From Clostridium estertheticum (GTDB taxonomy: Bacteria > Bacillota > Clostridia > Clostridiales > Clostridiaceae), in assembly GCF_026650985.1 (NCBI RefSeq), contig NZ_CP086239.1:3038001-3102000 (forward strand): a DNA stretch of 64,000 bases, written 5' to 3'. This document shows positions 33,472-42,213 of the stretch, piece by piece; within the stretch, counting starts at the first letter, position 1; each line of letters begins with the position of its first letter. The notes under the pieces were generated by a model, which searched no databases, was not told the origin of the DNA, and saw only the letters and a program-made list of their open reading frames with translations. Made by a program: the position numbers and the translations under genes.

Positions 33472-33562
33472 TGAATGTAACTCCCGTATAGTTTGTTTCA
33501 GTTTGTTCGCTAATTTGTACAGCTTCAACTATAATTAAAGATTTCTTTTTCATATAGTTTCT
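33472..33562 (-). pseudogene. Internally deleted copy of the exported protein gene at 36356
   Basis: The minus strand reads MKKKSLII directly followed by VEAVQISEQTETNYTGVTF. The intact gene has MKKKSLIIGLIIG and, 60 residues later, VEAVQIGEQTETNYTGVTF. So signal and linker were deleted. The fragment ends exactly inside TGTAAC, where the sequence changes to the dispersed TGTAACA repeat (CTCAAAGTGAATGTAAC). Confidence 0.8.
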
Positions 33563-33685
33563 CAAAAGGATTTAAGCATTGATATTCTTTTCTTCCTCAG
33601 ATGGCTCACAATATGACAGAATTTATTTTTTAAAATAACTAGTATACTATTGTATTTGTGTATGTGTATATACTATACTATAACA

Positions 33686-33711
33686 AGTGTATACATATAT
33701 GTATATACACT
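33686..33711. promoter_or_regulatory. Palindromic operator before the MFS gene
   Basis: AGTGTATA-N10-TATACACT, set in a run of TGTATA/TATACT elements from 33640 to 33735. It is a plausible dimeric repressor site overlapping the promoter. The regulator is not encoded next to it. Confidence 0.5.
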
Positions 33712-33775
33712 CGTTGTATAACTAGTGTATTATTACAAGTATAAAAAAATCAAAAAAGAAAGTGAGATGAATTAT

Positions 33776-35116
33776 ATGAGTAATATTTCAAAAAGAATTG
33801 AAAGATTGCCAGTTACGCCAATGCTTTGGAGAGTGCTGTTTTTAGTAGGTATCGGATGGATGTTTGATGCCATGGATCAAGGGATGGTCGCCGGTGTGAT
33901 GGCTTCAATTGGAAAGGTGTGGAAACTTACTCCCACTGATTTGGGATTACTCGGCAGTGTTTCGGCGATTGGAATGGCTATTGGTGCGGCAGTTGCTGGA
34001 ATGGTTGCTGACAAATGGGGTAGAAAAACAGTCGTTACGTTTACCCTTGTGTTATATGGATTCGCTAGTATATTATCTGGCATCGCGCCAAACTTTGGCC
34101 TATTGTTATTCTTCCGGTTTTTAACGGGATTAGGTTTGGGCGGAGAGTTGCCGGCAGCATCTACTTTGGTTAGTGAGTTCTCGCCCGCTAAATCTCGTGG
34201 TAGAATGGTGGTCTTGCTCGAGAGCTTCTGGGCTTGGGGATGGATCGTTGCAGCTTTAATTTCTTACCTCTTGATTCCTATTTATGGCTGGCGTATTGGC
34301 TTTTTATTGGGAGGAATACCAGCACTGTATGCAGCCTATCTGAGAAGGAATATTCCTGAATCTCCTCAATTCCTGGAACAAAAAGGACGCTTCAAAGAGG
34401 CAGATGAAATTGTAAGTAAAATGGAGCAACAAGCTGGAGTAAAAAATAATGAAGTGGCTGTAACCAGTCAGCTAGAAAATGAAAAAATAGGTAATTCTAA
34501 GCTTTCAGATTTATGGTCTAAAACCTATTTTAAGCGTACCCTTGTGTTATGGATTTTATGGTTAGGTATTAATTTTGGTTATTATGGGTTTGTTTTATGG
34601 ACTCCAACTCTCCTTGTCGGCAAAGGTTTCAGCTTAGTAAGGGGTTTCCAATTTACATTAATTATTAGCATTGCTCAGTTACCCGGATATTACAGTGCGG
34701 CATATCTAATAGAAAAGATTGGTCGTAAAGCAGTTTTAGTAAGCTACTTAGCAGGAACTGCCGTGTCCGCATACTTATTTGGTCAAGCGACATCCTCAGC
34801 TACTGTGCTTGTTTTTGGATGCCTACTTTACTTTTTCAGTCTAGGAGCTTGGGGCGCGGTGTACGCTTATACGCCAGAAGTTTATCCTACACGTATTAGG
34901 GGCACCGGAACCGGTTGGGCAGCTGCAATTGGACGTATTGGTGCCATCGCCGCTCCTTATATCGTTGGAGTTGTGTATGAAACTAAAGGTAAGCAGGCTG
35001 GCTTCACTTATGTATTTATTATGCTAACTATAGTGTTCGCAGCAGTTGCCTTAGTGGTTGCTTTTGGTGGTATTGAAACTAAAGGTAAAACTCTAGACGA
35101 AATTGATGCATCTTAA
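33776..35116 (+). CDS. MFS transporter, NiaP/YceI-like
   Basis: 447 residues from ATG 33776 (AAAGTGAG about 9 bases upstream; ATG 33767 also possible). Twelve membrane helices. GWMFDAMDQGM in helix 1, GMVADKWGRKTV in loop 2-3, ASTLVSEFSPAKSRGRM and, in the second half, YTPEVYPTRIRGTGTGWAAAIGR are typical of the MFS branch with nicotinate (NiaP) and aromatic-acid carriers. An organic acid or vitamin is the likely substrate. Codons are more GC-rich than in its neighbours, suggesting recent gain. Own terminator; preceded by a palindromic operator. Confidence 0.85.
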   Translation: MSNISKRIERLPVTPMLWRVLFLVGIGWMFDAMDQGMVAGVMASIGKVWKLTPTDLGLLGSVSAIGMAIGAAVAGMVADKWGRKTVVTFTLVLYGFASILSGIAPNFGLLLFFRFLTGLGLGGELPAASTLVSEFSPAKSRGRMVVLLESFWAWGWIVAALISYLLIPIYGWRIGFLLGGIPALYAAYLRRNIPESPQFLEQKGRFKEADEIVSKMEQQAGVKNNEVAVTSQLENEKIGNSKLSDLWSKTYFKRTLVLWILWLGINFGYYGFVLWTPTLLVGKGFSLVRGFQFTLIISIAQLPGYYSAAYLIEKIGRKAVLVSYLAGTAVSAYLFGQATSSATVLVFGCLLYFFSLGAWGAVYAYTPEVYPTRIRGTGTGWAAAIGRIGAIAAPYIVGVVYETKGKQAGFTYVFIMLTIVFAAVALVVAFGGIETKGKTLDEIDAS

Positions 35117-35145
35117 CAAATTTTAATAACTAATTAGAATTCATT

Positions 35146-35180
35146 TATAACCTCTCGAGTAAATTTCGAGGGGTTTTTTA
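35146..35180 (+). terminator. Terminator of the MFS gene
   Basis: AACC-CTCGA pairs with TCGAG-GGTT plus T6. Confidence 0.85.
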
Positions 35181-35189
35181 ATATTAATA

Positions 35190-36214
35190 AAAAGAGTATT
35201 ATTTTTATTGACAACTCATTGTCAATTGTATACAATGTAATTGAATACAATTGCATTGTATTATTAGAAAGGATTATAGGTTGCCTTTAATAACCTAAAT
35301 ATATTTTACAAGAGGTATAATAAATGAATATTGATTTTTCAATTGAAGATGCAGTAAAAAAAAGATACAGTGTAAGAAACTATATGGAAAGAGAAATTGA
35401 ACCGGCTAAAAGAAAAGATATTGAATCTTTTATTGATTCTTTGGATAATCCATTTGGAAATAAAGTCAAGTTTCACTATCTTGATGACAAGGACATAAAA
35501 AACAAAGAAAAACTTGGAACATACGGAGTTATTAAAGGGTCAAAGCAATACATCGGAACAACTATTAAGTTAAAACCAATGGCACTCGAAGCATTGGGAT
35601 ATGAAATGGAAGCAGTAGTTCTTTATTTAGCACATCTTGATCTTGGAACTTGCTGGCTCGGAGGAACCTTCGATCGTGAAGGCTTTGCAGATGCTATGAA
35701 GATTAAAGAAGGAGAATTATTCCCAATTATAACACCTTATGGATATGCCGCCGCCACTAAGCATGAAAAAGAGATAGAAATGAGAACAATGATTCAAGCA
35801 GATAAGCGTAAAGAATGGGATCAATTATTTTATAAAAATGATTTTAAGTCTCCTCTTACGAGTGAAGAAGCCGGTAGTCTTGCCTTTCCACTAGAAATTG
35901 TTCGATTAGCACCATCAGCATCAAATAAACAGCCGTGGAGAATACTTCTTAAAGATGGTGACTTCCATTTTTATGAATATAAAGAACCTGGATATAGCGA
36001 TAGATTCCCCTACGATATCCAAAGAGTAGATATGGGAATTGCCGCAGCACACTTTGATTTTTCACTTAAAGAAAAAGGTATTAAAGGTCATTTTAATGCG
36101 GCATCTAAGCCAGAGATAGAATTGCCTGAGAATATGGAGTATGTTTTTTCTTGGATAAGGGAATAAAAAATGAAACAAGAGAAGCCTTTAATAAAGAGTC
36201 CTCTCTTGTTTCAT
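35190..36214 (+). repeat. Segmental duplication, copy B
   Basis: Partner of 27318-28348. The upstream 130 bases, gene and terminator are all retained, which argues for a DNA-level copy rather than separate gain. Confidence 0.9.
35324..36166 (+). CDS. TM1586-type nitroreductase family protein, copy B
   Basis: 280 residues, same length and motifs as copy A (RYSVRNY, DLGTCWLGGTF, APSASNKQPWRI, MGIAAAHFDFSL). Replacements such as Q to M at residue 21 and E to K at several surface positions are conservative, so the protein should be active. It has its own copy of promoter and ribosome site (AGAGGTATAATAA). It lies just after the MFS carrier gene but behind that gene's terminator. Confidence 0.88.
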   Translation: MNIDFSIEDAVKKRYSVRNYMEREIEPAKRKDIESFIDSLDNPFGNKVKFHYLDDKDIKNKEKLGTYGVIKGSKQYIGTTIKLKPMALEALGYEMEAVVLYLAHLDLGTCWLGGTFDREGFADAMKIKEGELFPIITPYGYAAATKHEKEIEMRTMIQADKRKEWDQLFYKNDFKSPLTSEEAGSLAFPLEIVRLAPSASNKQPWRILLKDGDFHFYEYKEPGYSDRFPYDIQRVDMGIAAAHFDFSLKEKGIKGHFNAASKPEIELPENMEYVFSWIRE

Positions 36215-36215
36215 T
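36170..36215 (+). terminator. Terminator of nitroreductase copy B
   Basis: GAAACAAGAGA pairs with TCTCTTGTTTC; same as copy A, with changes in the loop. Confidence 0.88.
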
Positions 36216-36285
36216 TACATTTATATTTACATATATTATTGTAGGTTTAAGAGAGTAAGCTTTGCCAAGTACCGTTACCGGCAAT

Positions 36286-36363
36286 TCAATCAATATCTTC
36301 GTCAGTTGTGTTTTCAGTAATTTCAGATTTAGGAGCGCAGTCATAAACATAAAGTTTATTTTG
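36286..36363 (-). pseudogene. Last 25 codons of the glucosaminidase gene
   Basis: KLYVYDCAPKSEITENTTDE is identical in style to the end of the fragment at 28388. The rest of the gene was lost where this copy joins the exported-protein gene at 36356. Confidence 0.8.
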
Positions 36364-36949
36364 CTTTATGGTCTTTAATTTTTGTAGTTAAGTCTTTAAA
36401 CTTATTATTTTTCTTTAAATCTTCATTTAAATCAGGGTTTAAATTTTTCATATCAAAGGAATTAACTAAAGTTCCATTATCGCTAATATCATAGTGACCT
36501 TGGTATAATCCTTTACATACATACGCATCTTTTACAATAGAACCTGAATATTTTTCTAAATACAATAAAACATGTCCATTCTTTTTAACAACTGGATCTT
36601 CATCTATTTGCGTTTGCAATAAAGTAATAACATCGTTGGCTGAAATCAAATCCCCTTTAAGTACTTGCTTTATTTTAAGCTTATTGGTAACAAATGTAAC
36701 TCCCGTATAGTTTGTTTCGGTTTGTTCGCCGATTTGTACAGCTTCAACTATATATGGAGACTCAGATATTAAATTATCTACGGTTCCATTGGCAAATGAT
36801 TGGCTAACACTTGATGCCAATTTAGCACTTGATGCCAGTTTAACACTTGGTGCTATTTTAGAATTATTATTTAGCTGTTTTAAAATAGAAAATGTGGAGA
36901 TAAATACAGTTCCTATTATTAATCCTATAATTAAAGATTTTTTTTTCAT
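36356..36949 (-). CDS. Exported protein of unknown function
   Basis: 197 residues: N-terminal hydrophobic signal or anchor (about 5-23), a short repeat-like linker (VKLASSAKLASS), then a beta-rich domain (IVEAVQIGEQTETNYTGVTF, IKQVLKGDLI, VITLLQTQ, GHVLLYLEKYSG, GLYQGHYDI) resembling the small exported domains of Bacillus lipoprotein-like proteins, but unassigned. Its stop overlaps the duplicated glucosaminidase tail. A deleted second copy lies at 33472. Ribosome site AGGAGGAATTG before the ATG. Confidence 0.65.
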   Translation of the reverse strand: MKKKSLIIGLIIGTVFISTFSILKQLNNNSKIAPSVKLASSAKLASSVSQSFANGTVDNLISESPYIVEAVQIGEQTETNYTGVTFVTNKLKIKQVLKGDLISANDVITLLQTQIDEDPVVKKNGHVLLYLEKYSGSIVKDAYVCKGLYQGHYDISDNGTLVNSFDMKNLNPDLNEDLKKNNKFKDLTTKIKDHKAK

Positions 36950-37092
36950 ATAAACAATTCCTCCTAATTTAATTATTTGTAAATTGAATTTACACTATTT
37001 TCAATAATATTCTACATAAGCAATTAAAAATCCTTTTTTTGTTAATAATTATTTATATTTCAATTATTTCGAAGTGTTAACTATGAGGAAAC

Positions 37093-37162
37093 TGAAAAAG
37101 TAGTTAAGACTTAATCTTAGCTACTTTTAATATTTGTGTTACATAAAATAAACTTGTAGATA
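37093..37162. repeat. Second copy of the terminator block of 9601-9672
   Basis: AAAAGTAGTTAAGACTTAATC with TTAGCTACTTTT and the following 40 bases match the earlier block with few changes. It can terminate minus-strand transcription from the anti-sigma gene. Confidence 0.8.
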
Positions 37163-37186
37163 GTTAATACAAAGTTTAAATATTTA

Positions 37187-37247
37187 CTGGAGCTTTTTAA
37201 TAGCGCTTATGGTTAGTGGACCACTGGCGCCGTCTACAACTAAAACA
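37187..37247 (-). pseudogene. Tail of a peptidoglycan-binding domain
   Basis: VLVVDGASGPLTISAIKKLQ then a stop is the last helix-turn of a PG_binding_1 domain. It lies directly behind the anti-sigma gene, out of frame with it. A similar tail is at 15355-15410. Confidence 0.6.
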
Positions 37248-37250
37248 TTA

Positions 37251-38033
37251 TTATTTGGTACGGATAACTTGAGGTGCCATTTTAACTAATTCATCTTTCG
37301 ATATATTAGAATCCATTGCTAATAAAGAATAATGAATTCCACCTTGCATCCACTCTAAATATTGAGACTGAGAGATTTCTATCTTGTCACTTCCATAGCT
37401 GAACACATATTTACCGGACAATTTATCCTGCTTATCCTGCTCTGTCAATTTATAATTTGCTGGTACAACCTTATAAACAGATGAACTATAATATAAATCT
37501 ATACCGTTACAAGTATTAACAACAGTTTCTTTATTTGATCTTTCACCTAACATTCCGTTTTCCATAGAAAGATATAATTTGTCATTACCTTTTGTATACG
37601 TAAAATCAAGGGATTTTGTTTTTTTTACAGTATTGCCATTCTCATCAACACCTTTTTGATTGTCGGTATATCCATCCGCAAAAGTGTATCCGTTGTCAAA
37701 TTTATCAACTAGTTTAGGATTAAATTTAAAATCATTTTTAACTTGTTCTACTGTAGGTATAGTAGTATATGTTGGTATAGTACTTGAACTTCCATATATA
37801 GACTGTATTTTCCCTACTTTTCCTGCTGCAAATACAGTCGTTCCTATTACCATAGTAGCCGCTAATATAATAATAATCTTTCTCCTCATTGATCCTCTTT
37901 TATATGGTTTTATATTATTTTCCATCTCATCATTCTCCTCTTTTTCCGGTAAACTGCTTAATGTTGCATTTACCTTGCTTTTAAAACTTTTAGGCATATC
38001 TGGAAAGATATTATTCCAATTATAGGCATTCAT
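37251..38033 (-). CDS. Anti-sigma factor (membrane-anchored, DUF4367-like C-terminus)
   Basis: 260 residues. The N-terminal 50 are cytoplasmic (NWNNIFPDMPKSFKSKVNATLSSLP) and may hold the sigma factor. One membrane helix follows (about 53-70, IIIILAATMVIGTTVFA). The extracellular part ends in a DUF4367-like domain (CNGIDLYYSSSVYK... QYLEWMQGGIHYSLLAMDSN... DELVKMA). Its start overlaps the sigma gene end by 14 bases, the usual arrangement for an ECF sigma and its anti-sigma. It probably releases the sigma factor on an envelope signal. Confidence 0.85.
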   Translation of the reverse strand: MNAYNWNNIFPDMPKSFKSKVNATLSSLPEKEENDEMENNIKPYKRGSMRRKIIIILAATMVIGTTVFAAGKVGKIQSIYGSSSTIPTYTTIPTVEQVKNDFKFNPKLVDKFDNGYTFADGYTDNQKGVDENGNTVKKTKSLDFTYTKGNDKLYLSMENGMLGERSNKETVVNTCNGIDLYYSSSVYKVVPANYKLTEQDKQDKLSGKYVFSYGSDKIEISQSQYLEWMQGGIHYSLLAMDSNISKDELVKMAPQVIRTK

Positions 38034-38508
38034 AATTTACCTCCATATTCTCTAATTTTATTTTTATTGATTTTCGTCCTTTTGATAACCTGCTTTTTAC
38101 AGTTCCAGTGGGTATTCCTAAAATCTGTTTAATTTCTTTTACTGAATATCCATCTACATAATAAAGAACAATTGTAATACGAATACGCTCTGGTAAATTC
38201 TGAATGGCCATATATAATTCACTATAATCCTTTTTATCATCAGCCTTGTCAGACTCAAAGTATTCTTCATAAGGTACTTGTGAATGTTCTTTACTTTTCA
38301 AACTATAACATTCATTTATTAGTATCCTAACTAACCATGTTTTAAAATATTGTTCTTTCTTTAGTGTATCTAATTTGTTATAGGCTTTTAAAATTGCCCC
38401 CTGAACTGCATCCTCACAATCTTGCTCATGAATCAAAATTGATTTAGACACATGATATAAAATAGATTGCATCTCAATAACTTTGTCTGTAAATATAGCC
38501 TTGTTCAA
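38020..38508 (-). CDS. ECF-type RNA polymerase sigma factor
   Basis: About 162 residues from TTG 38508 (GGTAGG upstream; the frame is open to 38532). Region 2 (YHVSKSILIHEQDCEDAVQG, ILKAYNKLDTLKKEQYFKTWL) and region 4 (LPERIRITIVLYYVDGYSVK, EIKQILGIPTGTVKSRLSKGR) are complete, with RILINECY between. Translationally coupled to the anti-sigma gene. Similar to SigV/YlaC-type stress sigma factors, but its targets are unknown. The decayed sigma/anti-sigma remnant at 16384 is a separate locus. Confidence 0.92.
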   Translation of the reverse strand: MNKAIFTDKVIEMQSILYHVSKSILIHEQDCEDAVQGAILKAYNKLDTLKKEQYFKTWLVRILINECYSLKSKEHSQVPYEEYFESDKADDKKDYSELYMAIQNLPERIRITIVLYYVDGYSVKEIKQILGIPTGTVKSRLSKGRKSIKIKLENMEVNYECL

Positions 38509-38532
38509 TTGAATTCCTACCTTTCCTTGCAA

Positions 38533-38873
38533 ATTGTAGCGCTACTTTTTTGCTTTACACTAATTAGATAGATTTATCTGCTAAATGGTTCATTTAATTT
38601 TAACTTAAATTTAATTGATGTTTTCCATATTGTAATCTAAAATGTAAATTATACTAAATAAAGAATATTTTTAAACTTCAGAAAAAAGCCAAAAATAAAA
38701 TTCTAAAACTCCAATTTACTAGGAAGATTATTATGAACCAATTTAACCTTTTAAAATAAAAAAAAGAAGCATTTCTGCTTCTTAAATTAACTCTATAAAT
38801 CCTTAGTAAGCTCTACTATTATTTCTTGTAATAAATATTGGGATGAGGTGCCAAATTATTGCATTTTAAATAG
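38533..38873. other. Gap with a 100-base repeat and a terminator
   Basis: 38621-38721 is a repeat whose other copy is at 42096-42196 (about 90 percent identical). 38763-38792 (AAGAAGC-ATTTCT-GCTTCTT, T8 on the minus strand) is the terminator of the chemoreceptor gene. Confidence 0.7.
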
Positions 38874-40874
38874 TTAAATTGTAAATTTATCTATTTCTTC
38901 TTCTAATTTTAAAGCACAATTTTTCACCTTTAGAGTTTCAGTTAGTACATCATTAGAACTGTTACTTACATTTATCACTCTAGTAGCTATATCAGTAGTT
39001 CCACTAGCCCCTTCGTTAGATGCCTGCGCAACACCATCTATTGTTCTTAACATGTCCCCTACAGATTCTAAAAGTTCTTTAGAAGTAACACTAAAATCTG
39101 TAACTAGTTCTTTAACAAATTCAGAATCATTGCTATACTCATTTCCAATGCTTAACATATATATATAATCATCTTTTATATCACTACCAGTATAGGTCAA
39201 CAATTTATTAGAGCTCTCAGAAAGATTCTTCACAGACTCACTAACTTTAACTGTTATATTTTGAATTTCAATAACCGTGTTCTTTGATTGTTCCGCGAGC
39301 ATCTTAATTTCATTTGCAACAACTGCAAACCCCCTACCTGATTCACCAGCTCTTGCAGCCTCTATAGCTGCATTTAAAGCTAATAGATTAGTCTGTGAAG
39401 TTATACTCATTATAGATTCAGATAACACATTTATTTCCTCAACAACTTTAGATGCTTCTATAGCTTTTTCTAATTCTAATCTTGTATTTTCAAATACTGT
39501 GGTTGATTTATCTATAGCCGTGCGGACTTTCTTCTTTGACTCCTCTGCCCTATTATTTATCTCGATTGATTTACCTGCACCATCCTGAGATTTGTTTGCT
39601 ATAACTTGAATAGATCGTTCAATCTCCTGTGAAGTTGCCATCATCTCCTGAGCGGATGCTGCAGTTTCTTCCATACTTGCTGCTAACTCTTCTGTTGTAG
39701 CTGAAGTTCCTTCAATTTGAATCATTAAGTTGGATATACGTTTTTCTTCTACCTGAGCACTTTTAAATACTGCAGAGGCCTCTAACTTTACATTTTGAAG
39801 TAATGATTTTATAGATTGTTGCATTATGTCTACAGAATTAGCTAGGCTACCCATTTCATCCTTACTTTTTAAAAATGCTATTGGTATTTCTTTAGTAAAA
39901 TTTCCATTAGCCATAACTTTAAAATAATTTGTCATAAATAAAATTGGTTTTATAATTGTCTTAGCAAATACCAAAGCACCAATCAAACCTATAAATAATA
40001 AAATAATAGCTATAACAAGAATGCTTAATTTTAAAATATTTAGACCTGAAAGTATCTCACTTTTTGGTGCAGTAACAATTAGAAACCAGTCTGTACCTTT
40101 TACTGGAGCATATCCCACAGATTTAGAAACTCCATTATAAGAATAGCTACCCGATCCAATATTTCCTTTTATTGCCTCTGTCTGAACTCTAGCCATTTCT
40201 TTTAAACTAGAATTTTTAACTACATCCTTTAGAATATTATTTTTTTTCAAAACCATAGCTGGGTCAAAGTAAGCAATTGCAGTTCCTTTACTGTTAATCA
40301 TATAGGACTTACCTGATGTCCCAAATACAACTTTATTAGTAATAGAACTAAGATCATTACCATCCCTAATTGCACAAAGTACACCTACAATATTACCCTT
40401 CCATTTAACGGGAACACTGTATTTTATAATTATCTTGCCCTTACTCGCCACGTTCTCTGTTGGATCTGAAACGGATCGATCACCTTTAAGAGCTTTTTGA
40501 AAATCCACTTGATCTTTTACACTAACCGATTTTCCGTTAACTAACTGAATATTTCCATTAGCATTAATATAAATAATATTTTCATCTCCAGATCTCTTAA
40601 TCTCTTTATCTAAGAGGGCTGCCTTAACTGGCAAAGATACACTAGGGTTGCTAATTATATCTTGGGACGCCAAAACCTCAAGTGCATTCCATTGCACTAA
40701 GAGAGCATTCTGTACTACGTTTGTCCCCTGTTGAGCTAATTGTGGTAATTCATTATTTACATTTGTAACTAGTACGCCCGAAGCAATAAGATATGATGTA
40801 ACTCCAAAAGCAAGACATACACATGTTACTAAAAGACCTATAAACATTACTATTTTTGTTTTAATGCTTTTCAT
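38874..40874 (-). CDS. Methyl-accepting chemotaxis protein with dCache sensor
   Basis: 666 residues. Membrane helix 1 (about 7-29), an extracellular double-Cache domain (30-275; [58 protein letters not shown]), membrane helix 2 (about 280-305), HAMP (to about 360), then a long coiled signalling domain with hairpin tip [30 protein letters not shown]. dCache domains of this type commonly bind amino acids or other small metabolites. No C-terminal methylation pentapeptide. Single gene with a terminator. Confidence 0.93.
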   Translation of the reverse strand: MKSIKTKIVMFIGLLVTCVCLAFGVTSYLIASGVLVTNVNNELPQLAQQGTNVVQNALLVQWNALEVLASQDIISNPSVSLPVKAALLDKEIKRSGDENIIYINANGNIQLVNGKSVSVKDQVDFQKALKGDRSVSDPTENVASKGKIIIKYSVPVKWKGNIVGVLCAIRDGNDLSSITNKVVFGTSGKSYMINSKGTAIAYFDPAMVLKKNNILKDVVKNSSLKEMARVQTEAIKGNIGSGSYSYNGVSKSVGYAPVKGTDWFLIVTAPKSEILSGLNILKLSILVIAIILLFIGLIGALVFAKTIIKPILFMTNYFKVMANGNFTKEIPIAFLKSKDEMGSLANSVDIMQQSIKSLLQNVKLEASAVFKSAQVEEKRISNLMIQIEGTSATTEELAASMEETAASAQEMMATSQEIERSIQVIANKSQDGAGKSIEINNRAEESKKKVRTAIDKSTTVFENTRLELEKAIEASKVVEEINVLSESIMSITSQTNLLALNAAIEAARAGESGRGFAVVANEIKMLAEQSKNTVIEIQNITVKVSESVKNLSESSNKLLTYTGSDIKDDYIYMLSIGNEYSNDSEFVKELVTDFSVTSKELLESVGDMLRTIDGVAQASNEGASGTTDIATRVINVSNSSNDVLTETLKVKNCALKLEEEIDKFTI

Positions 40875-41044
40875 TTAAACCACCTACATTTCATTTTTTT
40901 TGTGCTCCAATTTAAGTTATTAAATTTTTTAAATGTTACCTTACCTTATTAACAATAAAAATATTCCTATTATATTATCTGTATTTAATTAAATAACTTT
41001 AGCTTTTTTTGCTCAAATCCGTAGAATGTTAAGGATGCTAGCAG

Positions 41045-41073
41045 TTGACTGAGTTCTAGTACTTGTGTATACT
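41045..41073 (+). promoter_or_regulatory. Sigma-A promoter of bioY
   Basis: TTGACT-N17-TATACT, near-consensus, ending 5 bases before the biotin operator. Confidence 0.8.
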
Positions 41074-41077
41074 TTAA

Positions 41078-41108
41078 TTGTAAACTATAAAATTTATAAG
41101 GTTTACAA
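41078..41108 (+). promoter_or_regulatory. BirA-type biotin operator
   Basis: TTGTAAAC-N15-GTTTACAA is a perfect inverted repeat with the arm sequence and 15-base spacing of Firmicutes BirA sites (TTGTWAAC-N14/15-GTTWACAA). It covers the transcription start of bioY, so biotin-loaded BirA should block transcription. Confidence 0.85.
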
Positions 41109-41141
41109 TAAAAATTCAAATGACATAAAGGGGATGTATTA

Positions 41142-41693
41142 ATGAAATTAAATTTATCAATTAAAGAAATCATGGTAGCAGGTCTATTTGCTGCTATAAC
41201 ATCGGTTCTGGCACAAATATCTTTTGTATTGCCGTTTAGCCCTATCCCAATTACTTTTCAAATATTAGCAGTGTTTTTATCATCAATAATTTTAGGTAGT
41301 AAACTTTCGGCTATATCTCAACTTGTTTACATTTTACTTGGAGCTATTGGAATCCCAGTATTTGCAAACTTCAGTGGAGGACTAAATTGCATATTAGGCC
41401 CTACAGGGGGCTACCTTATTAGTTATCCTATCATAGCTTTTATTATAGGAAAAACGATAGAAAAAGAATATAATATTATAATTACAATTTCAAGATTATT
41501 TATATCATTATTAATTTGCTATTCTATGGGTGCACTTCAACTTGCTTTTATAACAAAAATATCATTAAAAAAGGCTATTCTGTTAGGCGTTGCTCCCTAT
41601 ATACTTTTAGATTCGGCAAAAATTTGGACTGCATATTTAGTTGGCGTTAAAATTAGAAATAGCTTATTAAAGGCTCGTCTGATAAAATGTTAA
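41142..41693 (+). CDS. bioY: Biotin transporter BioY (ECF S component)
   Basis: 183 residues, about six membrane helices. MVAGLFAAITSVLAQISFVL, FSPIPITFQILAVFL and ILLGAIGIPVFANFSGG followed by LGPTGGYLISYPIIAF are the BioY signatures. It binds biotin and works with the shared ECF energy module encoded elsewhere. AAAGGGGATG ribosome site. The BirA operator upstream independently supports the assignment. It overlaps the next gene by 7 bases. Confidence 0.95.
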   Translation: MKLNLSIKEIMVAGLFAAITSVLAQISFVLPFSPIPITFQILAVFLSSIILGSKLSAISQLVYILLGAIGIPVFANFSGGLNCILGPTGGYLISYPIIAFIIGKTIEKEYNIIITISRLFISLLICYSMGALQLAFITKISLKKAILLGVAPYILLDSAKIWTAYLVGVKIRNSLLKARLIKC

Positions 41694-42073
41694 TTTTAAG
41701 GGCTCATCACTTGTTGTGCATTCAAGGATATAAAGGAAAAGGATATAGTCTTCATTTTACTGATAATATGGACAAAGTAGTAAATAAACTTAAAGATAAT
41801 ACGTGTATAAGAGTTGTAACCAATACAGATGATATTTGTGTTGCATGTCCACATAATTTTAAAAATGGATTTTGTGAAAGTGATGAAAAAGTTTTTGTTT
41901 TTGATTCTAAAGTATTAAATGAACTTAAACTAATAGAAGGCAGGACTTATTTATATAAAGACATTTTAAATAATATAAGAGAAAATCTGACTTACGAAAA
42001 GTTTCTAAAAATTTGTAAAAGTTGTTATTGGTTTTCATATGGATATTGCTTCAACAAACTTAAGAAGCATTAG
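41687..42073 (+). CDS. DUF1284 protein, putative iron-sulfur binding
   Basis: 128 residues. MLILRAHHLLCIQGYKGKGY at the start, ICVACPHN and the C-terminal CKSCYWFSYGYC match DUF1284. The Cys residues in CxxCP and CxxC...C could bind a cluster or zinc. It overlaps bioY, so the two are translationally coupled and both fall under the biotin operator. A role near biotin or other cofactor supply is inference. Confidence 0.85.
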   Translation: MLILRAHHLLCIQGYKGKGYSLHFTDNMDKVVNKLKDNTCIRVVTNTDDICVACPHNFKNGFCESDEKVFVFDSKVLNELKLIEGRTYLYKDILNNIRENLTYEKFLKICKSCYWFSYGYCFNKLKKH

Positions 42074-42095
42074 TTTAATTAAGGGTAGTGCTCTC

Positions 42096-42196
42096 TTTTT
42101 CATATTATAATATAAAATGTAAATTATATTAAATAAAGAATATTTTGAAGCTTCAGGAAAAAGCCAAAAATAAAATTCTAAAACTACAATTTACTA
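42096..42196. repeat. 100-base dispersed repeat, copy 2
   Basis: Copy of 38621-38721 (AAATGTAAATTATA-TAAATAAAGAATATTTT...AAAAAGCCAAAAATAAAATT). Here it lies between DUF1284 and an ABC-2 permease remnant. Confidence 0.8.
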
Positions 42197-42213
42197 TATA
42201 GGTGTTGTTTAAC

